Assembly: GCA_030599055.1 (NCBI GenBank)
Contig: JAUVOS010000031.1
Span: forward strand, 1 to 15,210
DNA: 15,210 bases
Reading direction: 5' to 3'
Source of the DNA: Lutibacter sp.
GTDB taxonomy: Bacteria; Bacteroidota; Bacteroidia; Flavobacteriales; Flavobacteriaceae
Both the position numbers and the translations under genes were made by a program. Shown one piece after another: positions 1-7,165 of the stretch. Every line of letters begins with the position of its first letter. Within the stretch, counting starts at the first letter, position 1. Below the pieces are notes generated by a model. That model searched no databases, was not told the origin of the DNA, and saw only the letters and a program-made list of their open reading frames with translations.

Positions 1-1
1 A

Positions 2-538
2 GTCTTTAATATAATGTTTGAAGGTTTTATCACCTATGGTGGCATGAATGGACGTGACATGGGAGCTTTAGCAGTTGGCTTAGATGAAGCAACCGAAAAT
101 AGCTTTTTAGAAAGTCGTATCGAGCAAATAGCTTACCTCGGTCAACGATTAGTAGATTTTGGTGTGCCGGTTCAGCAGCCCTTTGGTGGTCATGCAATAT
201 TTTTAGATGCCAATAAATTTGTGCCCACTATCCCCAAGGAAGAATTTAGGGCATGGTCTGTAGCCATGGAACTTTATCTTACTAGTGGCGTTCGCGGAGT
301 AGAAATTGGTACTATCTTAGCAGATCGTGACCCAGCTACTCGAAAAAACAGATTCCCTGAATTAGAATTGGTTCGTCTTGCAATTCCTCGACGTACTTAC
401 ACAAATAATCATATGGATTATATTGCAGTAGCTCTTAAAAACATCTATGATACACGTGCTGAAGCCAAAAATGGGTATCGAATCTTAGAAGAAGCTCCAA
501 TAATGCGACATTTCACCGTAAAAATGGAAAAAATATAG
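2..538 (+). CDS. tnaA: Tryptophanase (C-terminal part, truncated by window edge)
   Basis: This is the last 178 residues of a PLP-dependent beta-eliminating lyase of the tryptophanase / tyrosine phenol-lyase family. The frame is open to the first bases of the window, so the start and the PLP-binding lysine lie upstream. Recognisable family motifs are FEGFITYGG at the left end, GGHAIFLDA in the middle, SGVRGVEIG, IPRRTYTNNHMDY, and the terminal MRHFTVKMEKI. The FEGF-TYGG and VEIG segments match tryptophanase (L-tryptophan to indole, pyruvate and ammonia) better than tyrosine phenol-lyase, but the two cannot be separated with certainty from this fragment. It is cytosolic, has no functional link to the nos genes on its right, and is separated from them by a 622-bp non-coding gap. 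Family assignment is firm; substrate choice is probable. Confidence 0.88.
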   Translation, partial: VFNIMFEGFITYGGMNGRDMGALAVGLDEATENSFLESRIEQIAYLGQRLVDFGVPVQQPFGGHAIFLDANKFVPTIPKEEFRAWSVAMELYLTSGVRGVEIGTILADRDPATRKNRFPELELVRLAIPRRTYTNNHMDYIAVALKNIYDTRAEAKNGYRILEEAPIMRHFTVKMEKI

Positions 539-606
539 TTTAATTCAATCGTAACTATTCACCCGTAGTGGTTTTACTAAAAGCGTTAAAGCAGTTGATA
601 AAAAAT

Positions 607-745
607 CTCGCAAAGGCGCTAAGTTGAGTACGATTATTATATGATAATTTGTTCTTATTTATTGTATTGTAATCGAGTATCAAAAAAGTATATTTATCCT
701 TATGTTTTTCCATACACATCTTTGCGTCCTTGCACCTTTGCGAGA
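607..745. repeat. Imperfect inverted repeat of the TTTGCG/CGCAAA family
   Basis: The arms are 607-624 (TCTCGCAAAGGCGCTAAG) and 728-745 (CCTTGCACCTTTGCGAGA). The second arm matches the reverse complement of the first at 15 of 18 positions, and 103 bp lie between them. A related string, TTTGTGCCTTAGTGTCTTTG, occurs at 10626-10645 just before nosF. From general knowledge such TTTGCG...CTTTGCGAGA elements are frequent intergenic repeats in Bacteroidota. I cannot measure copy number from one window. Confidence 0.5.
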
Positions 746-1078
746 ACTAAAAATGGATGAATACATTCAATCGATAAAAAACTTGTGCTCATATTCTATC
801 CCAACTAGTAAAAAACTACAAAAAGAGACAACTTGTAAACACATTTTTATCATAAAAAGACATATTAGTATTTTAATTGTATCCATAAGCTTAGTATCTC
901 TCGTTTTTCACATCTAAAATAATTGAAAAGGCAAAAACTTATCAACAATAATCATCGACTAACAAGATTATTAACAAAGTTTAGAGACTGTTTTTGAATT
1001 ATTTACAAAACAAATTGATTTTCAAGTTAGTAACAATTATTACATAAGAGATTACTTTGTCTTTTATTCAATATTTAC

Positions 1079-1090
1079 TGATATTTATCA
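1079..1090. promoter_or_regulatory. FNR/CRP-like palindrome upstream of the first nosZ gene
   Basis: TGAT-ATTT-ATCA is a perfect 4+4+4 dyad. The flanking bases (C before, T after) give 4 of 5 matches in each half to the FNR/DNR consensus TTGAT-N4-ATCAA. Its centre (about 1084.5) lies roughly 41-42 bp upstream of the start point expected from the promoter motif at 1115-1122, the usual place for a class II activator. Anaerobic or N-oxide induction by an FNR/DNR-family regulator is an inference; no regulator gene is present in the window. Confidence 0.5.
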
Positions 1091-1114
1091 TGCTTATTTA
1101 TCTCAATATTTTGT

Positions 1115-1122
1115 TACATTTG
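1115..1122 (+). promoter_or_regulatory. Bacteroidota-type -7 promoter element (TAnnTTTG)
   Basis: TACATTTG matches the Bacteroidota -7 consensus TAnnTTTG at every fixed position and lies 38 bp before the ATG at 1161. No clear TTTG appears at the expected -33 position about 20 bp upstream, where the FNR/CRP-like palindrome ends instead. This fits an activator-dependent promoter. It probably drives both nosZ-like genes. Confidence 0.55.
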
Positions 1123-1160
1123 TGGTAATTTAACTAAATCATTAATTAATTATTCACACA

Positions 1161-3341
1161 ATGAAAAAATCCAATTGGTTTATTCGGGTATTTGCTGTTC
1201 TGTTATTAGTAGTTTTAGGAGCTACAGATTTAACAGCACAACAAACTCTCGACGATGTAAAAAAAGCACGTGGTTTAAATGACAACGATGTGCTATCAGC
1301 AATTAAAACGTTCATGCCACGTGGTGGTCGTGACGAGTATTTTTCAATTGTAGGAACTGGTAACTCAGGAACTATGATTGTTTATGGAATTCCATCTATG
1401 CGTATCTATAAATACGTAGGTGTATTTACTCCGGAACCATGGCAAGGCTATGGCTTTGATGATGAATCATCATTAATGCTTAAAAAATCTTCCCTAGACA
1501 ACAGAATTAGTACCTATGGAGATATGCGTTTCCCTGCCTTTTCTGAAAAAGGAGGAAACTACGATGGGCATTTTGCCTTTTTCTCTGACGGAGCAAACTC
1601 TCGAATTGCGCTATTAGGTTTAGATGATTTTGAAACCAAACAGGTTTTATCAAATCCATTATATATTAGCACTTATCCAGGTGTTGCGGTAACTCAAAAT
1701 ACGGAGTACGTTATTCAATCTAGTCAATATCCCGCTCCTTGGGATAATAAGACAACTTCTGAAATGAAATCAGGAGTTACTTTCTGGAAATTTGTGGAAG
1801 GTGAAAACATCCACAAAAGTAGAATGATTAAAGAAAAATCATTTACACTTGAACTTCCTCCTTACTCTTTAGACTTTTTTGATGCTGGAAAAAGCGCAAG
1901 TGATGGTCTTTTAGTCGGTTTGGCAGATAAAGATGGTAAAAGCTATGTATATGTTATAGATTATAACAAATTAGCCAAAGCGCCTACCAAAAAAATAAAC
2001 GACTTTAATGTAGTGTCTTTTGATGAAGCTAAAAAGAATAATGCAGTCGGATTTATCGAAATTCCTGCTGTTGGTAAAATGCTTAGAGTAGCTCCAGATG
2101 GAGAAAGCTTTTTAGTACCTGCTGGAGACAATGTAATTGTCTTTGACTTTGCAAAAGTAAAATCAGCTCTAGGAAAAGGTGATGTTATTGCCTTAGCTGA
2201 TGTACAAAAATCTAGCATTGCTATTGGTAAAGATGTAATTGACGTAGCTTTTGACCAACGTAAAAATACGGCTTTTGCTTCTGCTCACGGCGATAGTAAA
2301 ATAGTTCGTTTCAACTACGAATCTGGAAAAACAGAAAAAGAAGTTAAATTGAGCTTTAAACCTAGTTTCTTAATGATTCCTCAAGGAAATTCTGCTTCGC
2401 CTCATTCCAACTACTTAACTGTAGTTAATAAAGAAGCTTTGTATGACAATTATCCTAATGTAGGTCCTATTCGTCCAAGTTTTCAACACTTGATTGATAT
2501 TTCTTCTGATGATATGACGGATATCTATACGATGTCTTTACCTCAAGCTAATGTGTATGGTTCTGTTGCCGTTTTAAGAACAACTATCAAACCTATCATT
2601 CGTTATCCATTAGGCACCAATACACGTACCGGTGAAATTTCTCGTTACAAAACCGTTGCTGGTCAAGAGAAAATCGAAAGAGAAGGAAATAGAGTTCACA
2701 TATTTGGAACTTTAATTCGTTCACACATTACTCCAGAAATTGTAACAGTTAATGAAGGTGATGTGGTAACATTCCACCTTACTAATTTAGAACGTGCAGA
2801 GGATGAAACACACGGATTTACAGTTGACACCTATGGTGTTCATGGTAGTTTTGAGCCTGGTAAGACGGCTTCTGTTACTTTTACTGCTAATAGACCTGGT
2901 GTTTTCCCTTACTATTGTACGGAATTCTGTTCTGCATTACACCTTGAAATGGAAGGTATCTTATTAATACGCCCAACAGGTTATATTGATGTAGCTCAAG
3001 AAGATGTAGTGTTAACTGAAGAGCAATTGGCAGGTTATAAGAAAAACTACGAAGACAAACTAGTCGTTATTGACCAAACTCAAGACGTTATCAATAGTGT
3101 TGTGACTTTCTTAAAAGAAAATAATTTTGGTGACTATCCTTATGTTGCTGCCTTAGTTGACGATGCATTCGACCAATTGAAAAAAGCAGAAACTTCAAAA
3201 GCAAACCATGAAAAGTATGCCAAAGAAGGAAAATATAAAGATGCTTTCTTATGGGCAGAGCAATATTGGCAATATCAAGTAAAAACAGCTGATGTTGGTT
3301 TACGTGCGAAGAAACTCTTAGAGGAAAAAATCAATAAATAA
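1161..3341 (+). CDS. NosZ paralogue with intact CuA site but no CuZ ligands (726 aa)
   Basis: This is a clade II NosZ homologue with a Sec signal peptide (hydrophobic 8-22, likely cleavage near A26). The order is: family segment RGLNDNDVLSAIKTFMP (37-53), beta-propeller to about 480, cupredoxin domain about 505-605, and a charged, probably helical tail 610-726. CuA is complete: H551, C586, E588 (backbone ligand position), C590, H594 and M597, in YYCTEFCSALHLEM. All seven CuZ histidines are replaced in an almost gap-free alignment with the next gene: R123, F124, Y172, K306, D361, F403 and Y466. A loop present in the partner (about 285-310 there) is shortened. The propeller therefore cannot build the catalytic copper-sulfur cluster. 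The frame is long and intact, so this is not a pseudogene. I infer that it is the electron-entry subunit of a heteromeric N2O reductase with the protein encoded 39 bp downstream. The alternative is a free CuA electron carrier. Confidence 0.9.
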   Translation: MKKSNWFIRVFAVLLLVVLGATDLTAQQTLDDVKKARGLNDNDVLSAIKTFMPRGGRDEYFSIVGTGNSGTMIVYGIPSMRIYKYVGVFTPEPWQGYGFDDESSLMLKKSSLDNRISTYGDMRFPAFSEKGGNYDGHFAFFSDGANSRIALLGLDDFETKQVLSNPLYISTYPGVAVTQNTEYVIQSSQYPAPWDNKTTSEMKSGVTFWKFVEGENIHKSRMIKEKSFTLELPPYSLDFFDAGKSASDGLLVGLADKDGKSYVYVIDYNKLAKAPTKKINDFNVVSFDEAKKNNAVGFIEIPAVGKMLRVAPDGESFLVPAGDNVIVFDFAKVKSALGKGDVIALADVQKSSIAIGKDVIDVAFDQRKNTAFASAHGDSKIVRFNYESGKTEKEVKLSFKPSFLMIPQGNSASPHSNYLTVVNKEALYDNYPNVGPIRPSFQHLIDISSDDMTDIYTMSLPQANVYGSVAVLRTTIKPIIRYPLGTNTRTGEISRYKTVAGQEKIEREGNRVHIFGTLIRSHITPEIVTVNEGDVVTFHLTNLERAEDETHGFTVDTYGVHGSFEPGKTASVTFTANRPGVFPYYCTEFCSALHLEMEGILLIRPTGYIDVAQEDVVLTEEQLAGYKKNYEDKLVVIDQTQDVINSVVTFLKENNFGDYPYVAALVDDAFDQLKKAETSKANHEKYAKEGKYKDAFLWAEQYWQYQVKTADVGLRAKKLLEEKINK

Positions 3342-3380
3342 TAAGGAGTAGTATTAATTTTAAAACAAAATTTTCAAACA

Positions 3381-6098
3381 ATGAAAAATTTATTAAATAA
3401 AAAATATGGCTCACTATTTATGATGGGCTTGTTTATCATCACTTTAAGCTTACTTACCGTAAGTTGTGGTGATAAAGACAAAAAAGAAGGCGGTGATCAA
3501 TACGCCGGTGGAACTAATATTTCCGGAAAACCTTACGGAAAAGAATCTTTTGGTGATGTAGTAGAACGTAGAGGTTTAAATGCGCAAGATGTTTTATCTG
3601 CAGCAAAAACTTATACACCAGATAATATAGAAGATGAGTATGTAGCGGTAAACTCCGGTGGACAAGAAGGGAACTTACCTATGTACACGGTTCCTTCTAT
3701 GCGTATGTTAAAATACGTACCATTGAATACACGTCAACCTTATACTGGTTTTGGCTATAGTGAAGAAACTATGGATTTGATAAAAACTGGTTATATTGAA
3801 GGTCAAGAAATTTTATGGGCAGATACGCACCATCTTGGCATGTCTGAAACCGATGGAGTTTATGACGGAAAATGGGGTGTGATCAATGATAAAGCAAACC
3901 CAAGATTATTTGTATGGGATTTAAAAGATTGGCAAGGAAAACAAACTGTAAACAGTCCGATTTATCGTTCTAATCACGGTGGATGTTTCTTTACTCCTGA
4001 TTCAAGATACTTTATGGAGGCAGCTCAATATCCTGCTCCTTTAGATTGGAAATATCATGAATTAAGTGAAGCTAACTTTGAGAAATATTGGAGAGGTGGC
4101 GTTACCTATTGGAAATTTGATAATGATAAGGGTAGAATTATTGAGAAAGAATCCTTTACATTTGAGTTTCCTCCTTATACACAAGATTTATCAGATGCTG
4201 GTAAATTAGATTCGTATGGTTGGGGTTTCACCAATTCATTCTGTACTGAGATGTATTATGGTGGTATCGAAAGCGGTCGTCCTCCATTTGAAGCTGGTTG
4301 TTCTTCTAGAGACGTTGATTACTTGCATGTAACCAACTGGTTAAAAGCTGAAAAACTATTGAAAAATGGAACTATCAAACCAATGATGATTCGTGGTCAT
4401 AAAGTAATTAAAATAGCTGATGCTGTTAAACATGATTTGTTATTCTTAGTTCCTGAACCAAAATCTCCTCATGGTGTTGATGTTGACCCAACAGGTCAAT
4501 ATATTGTAGTTGCAGGTAAACTAGATTCACACGCTTGGGTTTATAAGTTTGATAAAATAATGGATGCCATCAACAATAGAAAATTTGAAGGTAAAGATAA
4601 ATTTGGCATCAATATTATTAAAATTGAAGATGCTTTACACGGAAGTGTTGAAGTAGGTTTAGGACCTTTACACAATCAATACGACAGTAAGCCAGGTGTT
4701 ATCTATACTTCTATTTATGTAGATTCGCGTATTACTAAATGGGATTATATCAACTTAAAAGTTTTGGGTTATGTACCTTCTCATTATAATGTAGGTCACT
4801 TAGTGTCTGCATCAGGAGACACACAAAAACCTCATGGTAAATACTTGATTTCGTTAAACAAATTATCTATTGACCGTTTTAATCCGGTAGGACCTCTACA
4901 TCCACAAAATCACCAATTGATTGATATTACTGGAGACGGAGACCCTGTAGTGATTTATGATTTACCTCTACCAATGGGTGAGCCTCATTATACTACTTTG
5001 GTACGCATGGATGAGTTTGAGTCTGAAGAAATTTATCCAGTAGGAACTAACATCATTACTGATAAAAAATCGAAGCATTTTACAGCTTTAGGCGCTGAAA
5101 AAACTACTGTAAGTGGTAAAAATGTACATGTTTACGGCACCATAAATAATGGCAAAGTAACTCCAACTGACTTAAGCTTTAAGCAAGGTCAAACTGTTTA
5201 CCTACATATTACAAACCATGGTCAAACAAAAGGAGATCATTATGTATATGAGATAGCTTCTTACGATAAAATGTATGCCTTTGCTCCTGGTGAAACAGCA
5301 ACTATCAAGTTTTTGACTGAAAAAGCAGGTATGTATCCTATTTTATTTGATGCGCAAAAAACGCCTTCAAAACGTCAGTTATTAGGCTATATGGCTGTAG
5401 AATTTGATCAAGTTGCAGATAATGATAGAGTTTTGGCTTATACAGAACGTATTAATTATGATATGCAAATACAATCCTTTAAACCATCGGCTATTGAGTT
5501 AGCCAACTTACTACCAGGTGAGTTAGAATACTTAAACTATGGTTGTAGTGCTTGTCATAAATTTGGTATGGAATTTAATGGTCCTGATTTAGCGATGATT
5601 GAATTACGTAGAGATGATAAATGGCTAGAAGAATGGATTCTTGATCCGGATTCTAAAATGAAAGATGATGATATCGAAGCCATGCGTCAACATTATAAGT
5701 TAGCAATGCCGAACCAAAATGTATCAGAAGAAGATGTAACCAAGATTATTGCTTATATGAAAGCAAAATCTAAAGAAGTTATGGATGCAAAAGCAAAAGA
5801 TGCTCCTGCTGAAACTGCAGTTACTGGAGACTTTGGTAATGGTAAAACAACTTACGATACTATGTGTATGGCTTGTCACGCAACTGGTGTAACTGGTGCT
5901 CCTAAGTTAGACGAAACAGAACGTTGGGCTACAATTGGAGCTCAAGGTATGGACGTACTTCTTGACCACACAATCAAAGGATTCCAAGGAGAAATCGGTG
6001 TGATGCCTCCAAAAGGTGGATTTACTGATTTATCTGATGATGACATGAAAAATGCCATCAAATATATGCTAAGTGCTGCGGGTACTTCCGCAAAATAA
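3381..6098 (+). CDS. nosZ: NosZ paralogue with intact CuZ site, dead CuA site and two fused cytochrome c domains (905 aa)
   Basis: This is a catalytic-type clade II nitrous-oxide reductase (N2O + 2H+ + 2e- to N2 + H2O), here as a probable lipoprotein (TVSC, C29). All seven CuZ histidines are present: H150/H151 (DTHHLGM), H199 (SNHGG), H364 (KSPHGVD), H431 (GPLHNQ), H473 (VGHL) and H536 (GEPHY). In the cupredoxin domain (about 580-675) the CuA ligands are lost. The positions matching Cys, Cys, His and Met are F656, K660, K664 and L667. The CuA histidine position aligns with Y621, and H620 is one residue off. After this come two c-type haem motifs, C722-SA-C725-H726 (possible axial M776) and C829-MA-C832-H833 (possible axial M875). 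Normal NosZ is about 640-680 aa, so some 225 residues are added. The protein needs an outside CuA, which the gene just upstream can supply. A strong terminator follows. Confidence 0.93.
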   Translation: MKNLLNKKYGSLFMMGLFIITLSLLTVSCGDKDKKEGGDQYAGGTNISGKPYGKESFGDVVERRGLNAQDVLSAAKTYTPDNIEDEYVAVNSGGQEGNLPMYTVPSMRMLKYVPLNTRQPYTGFGYSEETMDLIKTGYIEGQEILWADTHHLGMSETDGVYDGKWGVINDKANPRLFVWDLKDWQGKQTVNSPIYRSNHGGCFFTPDSRYFMEAAQYPAPLDWKYHELSEANFEKYWRGGVTYWKFDNDKGRIIEKESFTFEFPPYTQDLSDAGKLDSYGWGFTNSFCTEMYYGGIESGRPPFEAGCSSRDVDYLHVTNWLKAEKLLKNGTIKPMMIRGHKVIKIADAVKHDLLFLVPEPKSPHGVDVDPTGQYIVVAGKLDSHAWVYKFDKIMDAINNRKFEGKDKFGINIIKIEDALHGSVEVGLGPLHNQYDSKPGVIYTSIYVDSRITKWDYINLKVLGYVPSHYNVGHLVSASGDTQKPHGKYLISLNKLSIDRFNPVGPLHPQNHQLIDITGDGDPVVIYDLPLPMGEPHYTTLVRMDEFESEEIYPVGTNIITDKKSKHFTALGAEKTTVSGKNVHVYGTINNGKVTPTDLSFKQGQTVYLHITNHGQTKGDHYVYEIASYDKMYAFAPGETATIKFLTEKAGMYPILFDAQKTPSKRQLLGYMAVEFDQVADNDRVLAYTERINYDMQIQSFKPSAIELANLLPGELEYLNYGCSACHKFGMEFNGPDLAMIELRRDDKWLEEWILDPDSKMKDDDIEAMRQHYKLAMPNQNVSEEDVTKIIAYMKAKSKEVMDAKAKDAPAETAVTGDFGNGKTTYDTMCMACHATGVTGAPKLDETERWATIGAQGMDVLLDHTIKGFQGEIGVMPPKGGFTDLSDDDMKNAIKYMLSAAGTSAK

Positions 6099-6114
6099 TT
6101 AATAATTTCAACAG

Positions 6115-6149
6115 AAATAGAGTCGTTTTAAACAACGACTCTATTTTTT
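6115..6149 (+). terminator. Rho-independent terminator after the second nosZ gene
   Basis: Perfect 13-bp stem (AAATAGAGTCGTT at 6115-6127, AACGACTCTATTT at 6134-6146) with a 6-nt loop. The T-run 6144-6149 overlaps the foot of the stem. It begins 17 bp after the stop codon. The A-rich left arm means it could also work on the other strand. It should separate, fully or partly, a two-gene nosZ transcript from the maturation genes. Confidence 0.85.
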
Positions 6150-6209
6150 AAATAAACATTAACTTTAGATTCATTCTAAATAAAGATTAAAAACTAAAAT
6201 ATTTATCTA

Positions 6210-7043
6210 ATGGAAAATCAATCCAATAAATTTGGACTACTATACAAACTCTTTGCTGTAATTGGAATTCTTTTGATTATTGCCGTATATTTTTTACCAA
6301 TTTGGTGGGTGGCACTGCAAAGTCATCAATATCCCAAATCAATGTATCCTAAAGGCATTCGTATTGAGTTTAAATACAACGGAGTTTATAACGGATGTAA
6401 AGGTGTACAAGAAAGATCAGAAATCACTACCAATGAAGGTGCCGATTGTTTGATGGAAATGACCGCAATTAACCATTATATTGGAATGTACCCTATTGTA
6501 CAGGGCACCAATAGTAGAGTGTTTGAAGAACTAAAAGAAGGGCAGATTAAACCTGTTCCAGAATATTATGTCTTTGACACCAAAAAAGATGCTAATGGTG
6601 AAGATGTTATTGACCCAAAAACAGGAAGTCCTGAACAAATAAATGTTACACCGCAATATTTAAAAATATTGAATGGTATTTTAGTGTATTCAAAATACAT
6701 TTTTGCTCTTTTAATTTTGTTGGTGATCTATTTTATAGTTACACCTAAAAAGAAAAATTCAATATTTGCTTTTTTACCGGCACTATTACCTTTTTATTTC
6801 CTTTCCCTTTATATGTATTCCATGTATTGGTATGGACATCATTTAGATTTACACGGCGGTGGTGCTTTTGCAGGAATTAAACCCTTTATGCCAACTATTT
6901 TTGGACATGGCAAAGTTGCCCAATTTGAAACTGTTGCCTATCCATATTATGGTTTTTTACTTGATTTTATGGTATTTGTGGTGTTAGTATTTGCAATATT
7001 ATTTAAACGAAAATACATCGCTTTAAAGAATAATAATTTATAA
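6210..7043 (+). CDS. NosB-like membrane protein of clade II nos clusters
   Basis: This is a 277-residue membrane protein with four likely transmembrane segments: about 12-36, 158-178, 184-207 and 248-266. A large loop (about 37-155) follows the first segment and is probably periplasmic. The loop carries C63, C80, M84, H89 and M93 (around MTAINHYIGM). A second exposed stretch has H210, H211, H215 and H233 (GHHLDLHGGGAF), residues that could bind copper or haem. I assign it by position: in Wolinella-type clade II clusters a membrane protein of unclear function, NosB, lies between nosZ and nosD. That it is the same family is an inference from location and topology, not from a motif I can name. 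It lies between two hairpin terminators, so it may be transcribed separately. Confidence 0.6.
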   Translation: MENQSNKFGLLYKLFAVIGILLIIAVYFLPIWWVALQSHQYPKSMYPKGIRIEFKYNGVYNGCKGVQERSEITTNEGADCLMEMTAINHYIGMYPIVQGTNSRVFEELKEGQIKPVPEYYVFDTKKDANGEDVIDPKTGSPEQINVTPQYLKILNGILVYSKYIFALLILLVIYFIVTPKKKNSIFAFLPALLPFYFLSLYMYSMYWYGHHLDLHGGGAFAGIKPFMPTIFGHGKVAQFETVAYPYYGFLLDFMVFVVLVFAILFKRKYIALKNNNL

Positions 7044-7050
7044 ACTTTAG

Positions 7051-7137
7051 CTGTCTCTTTAAATATTTTCATAATTAATTGGTGATTCCATACAAAGGTT
7101 ATTTAGTTTAATATGTATTTATAGAGACAGTTTTTTT
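7051..7137 (+). terminator. Long-loop hairpin with T-run between nosB-like gene and nosD
   Basis: CTGTCTCT (7051-7058) pairs perfectly with AGAGACAG (7123-7130), which is followed at once by seven T (7131-7137). After one mismatch the pairing continues inward (7060-7066 with 7115-7121, one G-T pair). The stem is thus about 15 bp with an unusually long loop of about 48 nt. It could be a weak terminator or attenuator ahead of nosD, whose ATG is 29 bp downstream of the T-run. Confidence 0.55.
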
Positions 7138-7165
7138 ATCTATCTAAAAAACTACATTATTATTT

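Larger units (their letters stand above)
539..1160. other. 622-bp intergenic region upstream of the nos genes
   Basis: I see no convincing gene here. The left part (about 600-750) holds an imperfect inverted repeat of the TCTCGCAAAGGCGC / CCTTTGCGAGA type common between flavobacterial genes. A 71-codon frame at 702-917 begins inside that repeat, has low-complexity composition and matches nothing I know, so I do not call it. From about 930 to 1060 the sequence is very AT-rich without clear structure. The last 100 bp contain an FNR/CRP-like palindrome and a Bacteroidota-type promoter motif, listed separately. Confidence 0.6.

Noticed and set aside
702..917. A 71-codon plus-strand frame in the tnaA-nosZ gap
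   Set aside because: It starts next to an intergenic inverted repeat and its first codons lie in that element. I see no domain, and a hydrophobic C-terminus in AT-rich DNA is expected by chance.
1161..3341. First nosZ-like gene as a pseudogene or decayed duplicate
   Set aside because: The 726-codon frame is intact, has a signal peptide, and keeps every CuA ligand with exact spacing. Loss is restricted to the CuZ side, opposite to the loss in its neighbour.
485..5530. Assembly chimera or frameshift splitting one nosZ gene
   Set aside because: Each gene spans the whole propeller plus cupredoxin fold. They are two full-length paralogues, not two halves of one gene.
6164..6180. Small dyad TTTAGA-N5-TCTAAA before the NosB-like gene as an operator
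   Set aside because: Only 6-bp arms in AT-rich sequence, with no match to a regulator consensus I know.
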